Source of the DNA: JACOTV01 sp964579395
GTDB taxonomy: Bacteria > Patescibacteriota > Microgenomatia > UBA1406 > GWC2-37-13
Direction: 5' to 3'
Length of the DNA: 64,000 bases
NCBI GenBank assembly: GCA_964579395.1
Contig: CAZOFT010000003.1
Location: 62,001-126,000 of the forward strand
Every line of letters begins with the position of its first letter. The stretch's first letter is position 1. A program made the position numbers and the translations under genes. Below, one piece after another: positions 34,002 to 42,984 of the stretch. Below the pieces are notes generated by a model, which was not told where the DNA came from, did not search any database, and saw only the letters and a list, made by a program, of their open reading frames with translations.

Positions 34002-36752
34002 ATGAGAACTTCATCGCACAAACGCACAACGCGACCGCTTTTTATTGCCGCATTTATCTTGGTTGTGTCGGTATTTCTTGCCCGCCACTCGGAAAAACCC
34101 GAGCTTATCACTCCGGCATATGCCCAATGCACCGGAACACATGACATAAAAATAATCGATACAGGAACTTCTTCTTCCAACAGTTATGCGGTCGATATGG
34201 AAATTGGTTCTGACAACAGGCCGTTTATTTCGTATTTTAAAAGCGGAGTTATGCGTAGTGCCAAGTGTAGTAGTGGCACCTGCTCCTCCTCTACATTTGC
34301 CACACCCGGCAACGGACAGGCAGGAGGTGGCAGCGCAATCGCAAACTACGGCGTAACCACATATCTTGAAGGAAGTAGTCCATTTATCATCTACTTTACC
34401 AATGCAGCAGGAAATGAAGAAAAGTTCGTAACTTGTAACAACAGTTCTTGCACGAGTACCTCAACCACATCAGATGGAGCTGACAACCGAAACCATGTGT
34501 CATCATTTCGCACATCTGACGGTACACCATACTTACTCAATGGAGTCAGTGGTAGTGGGCAGATATCTGCGCGACGCTGTTCAAATGTCGGATGCAATCC
34601 GGCAAACTGGCTGCAGTTTGGAACGTTTCTGAGCGGAGCATCGCAGGCATCCCGGCCAATCCCCTTGTTGCCAAGTGGTGGCAATCCGATTGCAGTGTAT
34701 GAGCGCAACGATAGTCTGCATGTGTATGCCTGCTCCGACGATAGCTGTTCGGGAGGAAGTCAGAATGTTGTTCATATCGGCGGCATTGGAAGCTATATGA
34801 CGGCGATCCTCAAAAATGGACTGCCGCTTATCGCATACACCCAAAACGGCAACGTCGAACTGATGTTTTGTGGCAATTGGGCATGCAACTCTGTTAACAC
34901 TATTCGCACTATTGATTCGGGATCTACCGGACAAGTGTCTGTGGCGGTCGGATCAGACGGAGTGCCGGTGCTATCATACTTTAAGGGTGGTGGGTCTGCC
35001 GACTTATATCTTGCCCGCTGCAACAACTCAACATGCTCAGGAACAGCCACCAAAACGCGCATTAATACCGGTGGCGTATCAAATCAAAACACTGTTATCG
35101 GACTGCGCTCGGGAAATATTCCGGGTATCCTGTTTCGCGACGGTTCGGCAAACCTGAAGTATGTGTCTTGTGTTGACCAAGTCTGCACACCTGACACTTC
35201 AGGATGCGCAACTCCCACTCCCACCTATGGCCCGACTGCCAAACCGACAAACATTCAAATACGAGAAGATGACACCAACCAGGGATCAACCATTCAGACA
35301 TACAATGTATATTTCAGCTGGACTGCTCCTGCATTTGCCGGATTCGCTGCTGGATCCAATAGATATCATGTATATATTTCTGATTCGCCGACTTTTTCCA
35401 GCAACGTAGTCGATGTGATTCGGGCAAAGACGGTACCGTGGTACACCACAAGAGGTGACACTGCGGCAATCGCCAAAGTGAAACAAAACACACAGTATTA
35501 TGTGCGTGTGTGTGCAGACTATAATGATGGTGCCGGCGGCTGGAACCAGCAGTGTGCCGCAGACATCACCTACACAAAAGTTGCTTACTCGCCCGCCACG
35601 TTCTCAGGCGCCAGCAATCAACGGGTCGTATCTGTTTCTGCACCGGCATCATGCACAGGGGGTGTCCCTAACCGATTTATGGGCTCCCTTTCCATGACAC
35701 CCAATACCAATGGATACTCATCTTCTTGTTCAACAACCTCTGCGGGAAGCAAGATCACTGACTTCAACTGCACTATCACGTATGACAATGTGAACTATGA
35801 CCCTAATCCACAACAACAATTCACACTTTCTATGGCTGGCGGATCTGCAATCTATGGCTGTGGAGGCAACTGTGACACACCTGGTTCGTGCACGAACATA
35901 TTCAGTCCGAATGTAGATGCGAATCAAACAAAAACAACAAGCGGTTCACAGCCGCTCTATGTAAACACTGACCTGGCAGCGTCATTTTTTAAAGTAAAAA
36001 ACATGTCCATATATACAAGCGGCGGCATAAACTCACCCTTTCCTGCAGGACACCAACCGTTTGACAGCAACGACATCGGAGACAACTATTTTGACCAGGG
36101 TTCAAGCGGAACCAACACCGGGGTTGGTGTCGTGATGAGCAATGGCACCCAGACAGCAGGGCTCTCCAGTGCTCCAAATAGCGGCATCTCTGCACGCGGA
36201 TGGCGATCAAATACGTATACTTCAAACACCACGAAATACGTCGGAAATGGATTTGTCGCATATGCAAAAGGGCAAAAACAAATTAAGACCATAAGCAGTC
36301 TTTCCGACTCTACATTTACAAGCGCCTCCTCCGGAATCTTTCTTGTGAGCGGTGATCTCACCATCAACAACAGCAATAAAGCCGCGCTCAATAATAAATA
36401 TGTGATCTTGATGAGTGAAGGCACCATTCGAATCAGTAATGACCTGAGTCCGACCGGAGGAAATGTAGCGCTGTTTGCTCAAACTATATATATCGATAAT
36501 GCTGTAGCCTCCGTGGATGCAATCTTGTCAGCTAACGCCATCTATATGACATCTACCAGCACCTCCGTGTCCACCACTCCCTTATCAATTGTCGGTTCAC
36601 TCTCTGCCAAAACACCGATTGATATGACCAAGCGCGCCCGTGACGACAATGATCTGCAACCATCTGTGTTCATACAAGCTGATCCTGGTGCATATCTGAA
36701 CCTATTACCCCACATATCCACCACAAAGACTGAATACGAATTACTACAATAG
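34002..36752 (+). CDS. Secreted beta-propeller, Fn3-like and C-terminal adhesin-like protein
   Basis: The protein has 916 aa. A signal peptide (about 12-30, ending AYAQC) leads to seven repeats of roughly 45-50 residues, each closing with Cys-x4-Cys (examples KCSSGTC, ACSDDSC, RCNNSTC), which fits a seven-bladed beta-propeller (about 45-395). A Thr/Pro linker and an Fn3-like domain (about 410-530) follow. The last 380 residues are shared with the protein at 36854-38896 and include VILMSEGTIRISNDLSPTGG. Inference: a surface or pilus-tip adhesin, acting with the PilX-like protein at 38916. Confidence 0.82.
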   Translation: MRTSSHKRTTRPLFIAAFILVVSVFLARHSEKPELITPAYAQCTGTHDIKIIDTGTSSSNSYAVDMEIGSDNRPFISYFKSGVMRSAKCSSGTCSSSTFATPGNGQAGGGSAIANYGVTTYLEGSSPFIIYFTNAAGNEEKFVTCNNSSCTSTSTTSDGADNRNHVSSFRTSDGTPYLLNGVSGSGQISARRCSNVGCNPANWLQFGTFLSGASQASRPIPLLPSGGNPIAVYERNDSLHVYACSDDSCSGGSQNVVHIGGIGSYMTAILKNGLPLIAYTQNGNVELMFCGNWACNSVNTIRTIDSGSTGQVSVAVGSDGVPVLSYFKGGGSADLYLARCNNSTCSGTATKTRINTGGVSNQNTVIGLRSGNIPGILFRDGSANLKYVSCVDQVCTPDTSGCATPTPTYGPTAKPTNIQIREDDTNQGSTIQTYNVYFSWTAPAFAGFAAGSNRYHVYISDSPTFSSNVVDVIRAKTVPWYTTRGDTAAIAKVKQNTQYYVRVCADYNDGAGGWNQQCAADITYTKVAYSPATFSGASNQRVVSVSAPASCTGGVPNRFMGSLSMTPNTNGYSSSCSTTSAGSKITDFNCTITYDNVNYDPNPQQQFTLSMAGGSAIYGCGGNCDTPGSCTNIFSPNVDANQTKTTSGSQPLYVNTDLAASFFKVKNMSIYTSGGINSPFPAGHQPFDSNDIGDNYFDQGSSGTNTGVGVVMSNGTQTAGLSSAPNSGISARGWRSNTYTSNTTKYVGNGFVAYAKGQKQIKTISSLSDSTFTSASSGIFLVSGDLTINNSNKAALNNKYVILMSEGTIRISNDLSPTGGNVALFAQTIYIDNAVASVDAILSANAIYMTSTSTSVSTTPLSIVGSLSAKTPIDMTKRARDDNDLQPSVFIQADPGAYLNLLPHISTTKTEYELLQ
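36387..36464 (+). repeat. 78-bp exact repeat, copy 1
   Basis: These 78 bases are identical to 38531-38608 and encode the same conserved C-terminal segment in the two tandem surface protein genes. Confidence 0.93.
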
Positions 36753-36853
36753 TACTTCTTTCGCTTTGATATACGCTAAGCGCCAAAACGCATTGCGCCC
36801 GTTGTATGTGTTTGTTATGCTGAAATCGTAGATTGTCTAAGTACTATCCGGTT

Positions 36854-38896
36854 ATGGCGCACTACCGAACCCGTTCTGTTCCTGTTTTTTTGTTGGTTCT
36901 GCTGCTTGCAGGCATCGCGTTTGTAGTAGCACAGACATTCCGCGGAGATCTCCCATCCTCTGCGCACGCTGCAGCACCTCCTTGTACCGTGCCCGGAGAC
37001 AGCATTTACTGGACACATCTTGATGAAGGGCAGACCATGACCTATGACGGAACACATGTCACGGTACATGACAGAGGTCACCAATATGATCTTAAGCTCG
37101 TTTTATACAAATCAAATCAAATCCCCTGGAGCCCTACTTGGTCTGCTTTGGGACCTCCGCGAGTGTATGATGATATCGTAGATGGATCACGTGTTGAAAT
37201 TCCCTTTCAGGGGTATTTTCAGGCCGACTTGATCCCTCAAAATGCGCAGGTATATCAGTCACCTTCTTGGTACGGCGACAAGTATGGATATCCGGGTGTT
37301 GATGTCTTAAAAGCAGCAGTCAATAGCGAGCGCACCTGCCCACCCTCTGTTGAACCGACCCCCACACCTGACCCGAATCAGAAGCCAACCAATATTGTGA
37401 TCGCCGAAGACGACAGCAACGCCGGCTCCATCATTCAGACATACAATTTTAAAATTACCTGGAATCAACCATCTTCACCGAGCTTCAGTTCGGGTACCAG
37501 TCGATATCGGGTATTTATTTCCGACTCACCGACATTTACCACCAATGTCATCGATGTGGTTCGCGCAAAAACGGTACCCTGGTACTCAACTCGCGGCGAT
37601 TCCAGTGCTGTAGATAAGGTTCGTCAGAATAAGCGATATTATGTGCGTGTGTGTGCAGAATACGCAGGAGGTGGTGCAGGCGGATGGTCAGAACAGTGTG
37701 CGGATGATGTTTCTTTCAACAAAGTTCCATACACATCAGCCATACTCAGCGGCCCCACTAATCAGCGCATCACAGCAGATGCTTCAGGTCCTTCCTGCTC
37801 CAGCGGCGCCCCGACACGATTTGTAGGAGACCTATCACTGTCACCCAACAGCAATGGCTACGCATCATCTTGCACCACCACAACAGCCAGCGCGCGAGTG
37901 ACTGACTTTACCTGCACTGTGACCTTGGACAACGTTAATTATGACCCCAATCCAAATCAAAGCTATTCGCTCATGATGACGGGTGGCTCAGCAGCATATG
38001 GGTGTGGGGGCACTTGCGCCACTCCCGGCTCCTGCAATAGCGTATTTACTCCCAATCTGGACGCAAACCAAACCAGAGTCACCACCGGCACGTCACCGCT
38101 TTTTGTAAACACTGAATTGGCAGCGTCATTTTTTAAAGTAAAAAACATGTCGGTTTACACCAGCGGCGGCATAAACTCACCCTTTCCTGCAGGACACCAG
38201 CCGTTTGGCAGCAATGACACCGGTGATGATTTTTTTAATCAAGGATCATCAGTGGATACAACCGGCGTAGGTGTTGTGATGAGCAATGGCACCCAGGCAG
38301 CAGGGCTCTCCAGTGCTCCAAATAGCGGCATATCTACACGCGGATGGCGATCAAGCAGCTACCAAAGCAGTGTCACCAAATACATCGGGTCTTCGTTCAT
38401 CTCATTTGCAAAAGGAGCAAAACAAGTACAAACCATTTCTGATCTGTCAGACGCTACGTTTACCAATGCGTCAGCTGGCATATTTCTTATCCGCGGCGAT
38501 CTCACCATCAACAACAGCAATAAAAATGCACTCAATAATAAATATGTGATCTTGATGAGTGAAGGCACCATTCGAATCAGTAATGACCTGAGTCCGACCG
38601 GAGGAAATATTGCTCTGTTTGCCAAGACAATCAATATCGAAAACGGCGTCAGTACGGTCAAAGCCATCATGTCCGCCAACAATCTGTACGTTACCTCCCC
38701 GGTCGGCACGATTTCAACTACGCCGCTTTCCATAGTCGGGTCAATCTCGGCACACGAGGCGGTCGATATGAGCAAGCGTGCGCGCACGGATGATGATTTG
38801 AAGCCTTCAGTCTTTATCCAAGCCGATCCGGGCGCCTATCTGAATCTTCTCCCATACCTGTCACTTACTAAAACCGAGTACAAGCAAATCCAGTAA
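36854..38896 (+). CDS. Second secreted surface protein, paralogue of the preceding one
   Basis: The protein has 680 aa from ATG 36854, with TACTAT 6 nt upstream. A signal peptide ends near residue 40 (SAHAAAPPC). A unique N-terminal domain (about 40-175) replaces the propeller of the neighbour. The Thr/Pro linker, Fn3-like domain and about 380-residue C-terminal region match the preceding protein closely, with several nearly identical DNA stretches. Inference: tandem duplication with a changed N-terminal module, giving two surface proteins with different binding heads on the same stem. Confidence 0.82.
   Translation: MAHYRTRSVPVFLLVLLLAGIAFVVAQTFRGDLPSSAHAAAPPCTVPGDSIYWTHLDEGQTMTYDGTHVTVHDRGHQYDLKLVLYKSNQIPWSPTWSALGPPRVYDDIVDGSRVEIPFQGYFQADLIPQNAQVYQSPSWYGDKYGYPGVDVLKAAVNSERTCPPSVEPTPTPDPNQKPTNIVIAEDDSNAGSIIQTYNFKITWNQPSSPSFSSGTSRYRVFISDSPTFTTNVIDVVRAKTVPWYSTRGDSSAVDKVRQNKRYYVRVCAEYAGGGAGGWSEQCADDVSFNKVPYTSAILSGPTNQRITADASGPSCSSGAPTRFVGDLSLSPNSNGYASSCTTTTASARVTDFTCTVTLDNVNYDPNPNQSYSLMMTGGSAAYGCGGTCATPGSCNSVFTPNLDANQTRVTTGTSPLFVNTELAASFFKVKNMSVYTSGGINSPFPAGHQPFGSNDTGDDFFNQGSSVDTTGVGVVMSNGTQAAGLSSAPNSGISTRGWRSSSYQSSVTKYIGSSFISFAKGAKQVQTISDLSDATFTNASAGIFLIRGDLTINNSNKNALNNKYVILMSEGTIRISNDLSPTGGNIALFAKTINIENGVSTVKAIMSANNLYVTSPVGTISTTPLSIVGSISAHEAVDMSKRARTDDDLKPSVFIQADPGAYLNLLPYLSLTKTEYKQIQ
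38531..38608 (+). repeat. 78-bp exact repeat, copy 2
   Basis: Identical to 36387-36464; see the first copy. The exactness at third codon positions points to recent duplication or gene conversion. Confidence 0.93.
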
Positions 38897-38915
38897 ATAT
38901 TGGTATCCTATATAT

Positions 38916-39719
38916 ATGCAGCAGCACAAACACAATAATGGAGAACGCGGCCAGATCTTGCTGGTAACACTTATGGTGCTTGCCGTTGCACTGTCTGTCG
39001 GACTCACTGCCATTTTTACCGCCCGCTCAAGCACACAGTCAACAAAATTAGAAGATGACAGTCAGCGGGCATTGGCTGCAGCAGAAGCCAGTGTACGCGC
39101 AGCACTCAAAAGCCAATCTGCAACTACACTCGGAAGCGGTGATTTGTCAGGATTTTCCGGCGTCACCGGAGGCGCGGCCATCTCCACCGCATCAAGCAGT
39201 AACTCCTTTACCTCTCCATCACTTCTCAAAGATGAACAATATACCTTTTATTTAGGCACCTATACTGCCGGGTCTCCGCCCAGTTTTGGCAATTCAACTG
39301 CTGAGAATATCATCGTCTGTTTTGCTTCATCAAGCAGCGTGCCGGCACTTGATATCGCGCTAATTAAAGGAAGCGGCGCATCTGCATCTGTCGTGCGCTA
39401 CACAGTCGATCCGCAAAGCAGAATCAGCAGCGCACCGGCAGGAAATGCAGGTTGCTCAGTGTCAGCCACAGGCGCTTCACAGTTTAGTCGTTCATACACA
39501 ATCCCAGCAGCAGATATCGGTACCAACACGAGGCTCATGCTTATCAAGACACTGTATGCTCCGACTCGCGTGATGATATACCGCGCATCTGCCCCCTTCC
39601 CCGTGCAGGGCGTAAACGTCACATCAGAAGCAACCACCCAGACAAAAGTCACTAAAAAAGTACAAGTATTCCAGTCGTATCCTCAAGTTCCTGCTGATGT
39701 TTTCGGGATCAACTGGTAA
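38916..39719 (+). CDS. PilX-like pilus assembly protein
   Basis: The protein has 267 aa. After a short polar leader, GQILLVTLMVLAVALSVGL forms one membrane helix and is followed by the coiled stretch DDSQRALAAAEASVRAAL, the usual PilX N-terminal pattern. The rest is Ser/Ala-rich with two cysteines. It begins 20 nt after the second surface protein, so the three genes probably form one unit. It may anchor or prime assembly of the surface proteins on a pilus. Confidence 0.82.
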   Translation: MQQHKHNNGERGQILLVTLMVLAVALSVGLTAIFTARSSTQSTKLEDDSQRALAAAEASVRAALKSQSATTLGSGDLSGFSGVTGGAAISTASSSNSFTSPSLLKDEQYTFYLGTYTAGSPPSFGNSTAENIIVCFASSSSVPALDIALIKGSGASASVVRYTVDPQSRISSAPAGNAGCSVSATGASQFSRSYTIPAADIGTNTRLMLIKTLYAPTRVMIYRASAPFPVQGVNVTSEATTQTKVTKKVQVFQSYPQVPADVFGINW

Positions 39720-39751
39720 CCGGAATCTGAAAAATTCAGTAAGATAGGTGT

Positions 39752-40111
39752 ATGTTCTCGCTGCGCAATATTCTTCTTATCGCAACAATCGTCGTCGGCG
39801 GTTCGTATTTGTATCAGACGTATGGGTCAGATGCGGTCTTGGGGTCACTCAACAAACCCACTCGTCAGATGGCCGATAATGTACTCGGTGTTGCTACAAA
39901 AAAAGTGGTCGACACAACAAGCGGCGCCACTGGCGGGATCCAGTCCGTTATTTACAAGCGCACTGCCACACCACTGGTTGATCAATTCAGAAAACTTCCT
40001 GAGGGACAACAAGAAGAAATTCGCCACCAAATATGCCCACCTTCTGAGACACCAACTGCTGAGGCGACACCTTCCGCAACTCCCAAACCGACAGGCGATC
40101 AGAGTGAGTGA
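39752..40111 (+). CDS. Hypothetical single-span protein with Pro/Thr tail
   Basis: The protein has 119 aa. An N-terminal hydrophobic segment (about 5-22) is followed by a helical stretch and a Thr/Pro/Glu-rich C-terminal tail. TAAGAT lies 6 nt before the ATG. Its end overlaps dnaB by 13 nt. Possibly an accessory of the preceding surface cluster; function unknown. Confidence 0.65.
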   Translation: MFSLRNILLIATIVVGGSYLYQTYGSDAVLGSLNKPTRQMADNVLGVATKKVVDTTSGATGGIQSVIYKRTATPLVDQFRKLPEGQQEEIRHQICPPSETPTAEATPSATPKPTGDQSE

Positions 40112-41448
40112 GCGGCATCGACGCTGTAGAATTTGACGCGATCACCGCGGAAGAGAAGGTCGATATCACCGGTTGCTCCTGCGCGATGTTTTGCAATGTA
40201 GAGTTTTACGTTGCGCTGATGATCATCAAGCAGGTCATTTTGCTCCTCATCACTATAGATAAACATAACAACGTCCGCATCCTGCTCAATCGCACCTGAC
40301 TCACGAAGATCAGCCAGCTGAGGGCGCTTGGATCCTCCGCGCTGCTCGACTGCACGTGACAACTGCGAAAGAGCGAGCACCGGAATCTTCAGTTCACGCG
40401 CAAGGTTTTTGAGTCCTTGCGATACATGAGACACCTCCTGGGTACGCGAGTCAAATCGCTTTCCCGCATCAGCCAGCTGCAAGTAGTCGACCACCAACAG
40501 CTTTAAGTCGCGCTCAAGCTTGAGCTTTCGCGCTTTTGTGCGCATCTCAAGAATCGAAATACCCGGCGTATCGTCGATGTAAATAGGCGCATTAGAAAGG
40601 TCTCCCATCGCCTCGGTGAGTCGCTCATAATCCTCAGGAGACAGCTTACCTGTCTTGAGTCTCCACGCATCAATATCAGCATGTCCGACCAACAGACGAT
40701 CCACAAGCTCCTCCTTGCTCATCTCGAGCGAAAAAAAGCCGACCGGCGCATTCGATTGCAGCGCTGCATTGAGGGCGATATTGAGGGCAAATGACGTCTT
40801 ACCGATACCGGGACGAGCCGCAAGTATAAGAAGCGCCGACTGGTGAAGACCAGACAGCTTACGATCCAAATCTGTATAACCTGTGGGGACACCACGTATG
40901 TCACCGCCGGTGAGCTTAAATTCCTCCAGTCGGTCCAGACTCTCAGTAAGCACTTCCTTGAGCTCCACAAAATCCTGGTGTGACTGCTCTTGAGACAGGC
41001 CAAAAATCTCCATTTCAGCATGGTCCATAATGTGCTTTGTCTCTTCCTCACCATCAAACGCACGCTCGATGGTACGGCTTGAAAGCTCGATCAATTTGCG
41101 CTTAGTGTAATGGTCTTTGACGATGCGCCCATAATGCTCCACATAGGCCGAGTTTGGGACTGCGTTAATAAGGTCTGCCACAACATCAGGATTGCTCAGT
41201 TTTTTCCCGCTTCCGTCACGCTTTAATTGATTCTTGAGTGTTACCACGTCAATAGGCTGTTGCTGCTCAAACAGCGTAATCATCGCTGAAAAGATATAGC
41301 GAAGATCGGGGTTGTAGAAGTGATCTGATTTCAGAAAATTTACTACCAGGTGAATGGCGGATGGGTCAATCAGAATAGCACCCAGAACCGACTGTTCTGC
41401 CGATGTGTCATGGGGAGGGACCTTAAGTGCATCAGATGAGAGTGCCAT
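40099..41448 (-). CDS. dnaB: Replicative DNA helicase DnaB
   Basis: The protein has 449 aa, the usual length. The N-terminal helical domain (about 12-150) starts with SAEQSVLGAILIDP. The RecA-like core has Walker A ARPGIGKTS (211-219), Walker B KLLVVDYLQL, the DnaB signature LSQLSRAVEQR, and the KHRAGATG arginine-finger region. No intein is present. TATAAT lies 15 nt before the ATG. Its 3' end overlaps the plus-strand gene at 39752. Confidence 0.97.
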   Translation of the reverse strand: MALSSDALKVPPHDTSAEQSVLGAILIDPSAIHLVVNFLKSDHFYNPDLRYIFSAMITLFEQQQPIDVVTLKNQLKRDGSGKKLSNPDVVADLINAVPNSAYVEHYGRIVKDHYTKRKLIELSSRTIERAFDGEEETKHIMDHAEMEIFGLSQEQSHQDFVELKEVLTESLDRLEEFKLTGGDIRGVPTGYTDLDRKLSGLHQSALLILAARPGIGKTSFALNIALNAALQSNAPVGFFSLEMSKEELVDRLLVGHADIDAWRLKTGKLSPEDYERLTEAMGDLSNAPIYIDDTPGISILEMRTKARKLKLERDLKLLVVDYLQLADAGKRFDSRTQEVSHVSQGLKNLARELKIPVLALSQLSRAVEQRGGSKRPQLADLRESGAIEQDADVVMFIYSDEEQNDLLDDHQRNVKLYIAKHRAGATGDIDLLFRGDRVKFYSVDAAHSL

Positions 41449-41488
41449 ACCGTTTGTGTTGGCATTATACCTGATTTGGAGATGTGTT

Positions 41489-42139
41489 TCAGGATGTTAA
41501 CACAATAACCTTGCGCTCTTCGTTCAGATCCTCTTTCTTTATCGTCAAAAGGTCGGTGCGCTGAGCATCAATGGCACCGTATTCTTTGAGGAATGCATCA
41601 ATATCGGTAAGGTCGCCGAATGTCTTTGCATCATGCTCTGTTGTTTTATAGTGCATCGGGATGACGACGAGCGGCTCAAATTTGGAGATGGCCTGACACG
41701 CCTGTTTAGCATCGATTGTGTAAAACCCTCCAACGGGAATCATCAGGATATCAATGTCTCCGATCTGATCCAACATGGTCTCTGTCGGAAGATGTCCCAA
41801 ATCACCACAATGCAAAATACGAATGCCTTCAGTTTCTATGCGAAAGAGGGTGTTTGTGCCGCGAAGCTCACCCTTTTGATCATCATGATAGCTGGCAACA
41901 CCTTTGATGCGAACACCGTTTTCTTCATATTCGCCTGGCCAGTCGACTACAAGCGCATCGGGGGCGAGAGTCAGTCCGGCGGTATTGTTGTGGTCACCGT
42001 GATCGTGGGATATGGTTACAATATCAGCTTCTTGCTTGGGGAGCTTCATACCGACTGAGTCAGCGTAAGGATCGGTTACTATTTTTGCGTCTTTTGACTT
42101 GATAAAAAAACTGGAATGTCCAAGGTATTTGATATTCAT
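41489..42139 (-). CDS. Metallo-beta-lactamase fold hydrolase (UlaG-like)
   Basis: The protein has 216 aa. SHDHGDHN is the metal-binding HxHxDH-like motif; HCGDLGH and IPMHY provide further His and Asp ligands. The short form with an N-terminal KYLGHSSFFIK matches the L-ascorbate-6-phosphate lactonase-like group, found widely in these bacteria. Its substrate is unknown. It sits on the minus strand between dnaB and the flavin reductase gene. Confidence 0.9.
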   Translation of the reverse strand: MNIKYLGHSSFFIKSKDAKIVTDPYADSVGMKLPKQEADIVTISHDHGDHNNTAGLTLAPDALVVDWPGEYEENGVRIKGVASYHDDQKGELRGTNTLFRIETEGIRILHCGDLGHLPTETMLDQIGDIDILMIPVGGFYTIDAKQACQAISKFEPLVVIPMHYKTTEHDAKTFGDLTDIDAFLKEYGAIDAQRTDLLTIKKEDLNEERKVIVLTS

Positions 42140-42190
42140 ATGCTGCTAAAGATACCAGATCAGCTGGGTATTTGTAAAGCTCCCCGTGAC

Positions 42191-42931
42191 CTAGACGAAC
42201 TTCTCAAAAAAGATATTTTCCCGTTCAACTCCCAATGTAGCCAACTCTTCCCGAAATCCGTCGATGACCGGGATGCCGCCGCAGATATAATAGTCAGAGG
42301 CATTTAAATCTTTTCCTTCTTTTTTCCACTTTGTCAATTGTTCACGCACATGCAAGTCGATGCGAGTCGGAACACTGCTTTTTATAGGCGCTTCATGTTC
42401 TCGCGATGCACACATCATAAAATGAAAGCGCTCATCCCGATCGGCAAGTATCTCCCACTCTTCTTGCAAAAACATATCCTGACGCGTTCTTAAGCCCCAA
42501 AACAAATGATAATCACTTTGCAGACCGCTTTGAATTTGCGTGAGAATCATGCTGCGAATCGGTGCAATTCCTGTGCCGGTACACAAAAATACTTTTGATT
42601 TTTCATTCTCACGCATCGTAAATCGACCTGCTGGTCCTTGAAATGTCACCGTGTCACCCACAACAAGTTGCTTTACAAACTCACCCGCTGCGCCACCCGG
42701 AAGTGATTTTATCAAAAGATCAAAGGCGCCTTTTTGATAGCTGGGAGAGGCAATTGAATACAGGCGGCGAATCGGCGTCGTTGAGTCCTTCTGGGGAATG
42801 AACATGATCAAATACTGACCTGCTTCAAACTCCACAGCTTCTCCTTCAGGAAGCTCAAATGCCACCTGATATACATCGGTTGTGAGGGTATTGATATAGG
42901 TGACAGTTGGATTGTATGTATTGATTGGCAT
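42191..42931 (-). CDS. Ferredoxin-NADP reductase-like flavoprotein
   Basis: The protein has 246 aa. The FAD domain (about 1-105) has RRLYSIAS; the NAD(P) domain has GTGIAPIRSM and the C-terminal CGGIPVIDGF. No iron-sulfur domain is fused, so electrons must come from or go to a separate carrier. TTATAC lies 6 nt before the ATG. Known family reactions: electron transfer between NAD(P)H and ferredoxin or flavodoxin; a role in supplying radical enzymes is only a guess. Confidence 0.9.
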   Translation of the reverse strand: MPINTYNPTVTYINTLTTDVYQVAFELPEGEAVEFEAGQYLIMFIPQKDSTTPIRRLYSIASPSYQKGAFDLLIKSLPGGAAGEFVKQLVVGDTVTFQGPAGRFTMRENEKSKVFLCTGTGIAPIRSMILTQIQSGLQSDYHLFWGLRTRQDMFLQEEWEILADRDERFHFMMCASREHEAPIKSSVPTRIDLHVREQLTKWKKEGKDLNASDYYICGGIPVIDGFREELATLGVERENIFFEKFV

Positions 42932-42984
42932 CTTGAGGTATAACTATAGCAATTTTGTATTCATTTTCAACAAGCACACCCGGA

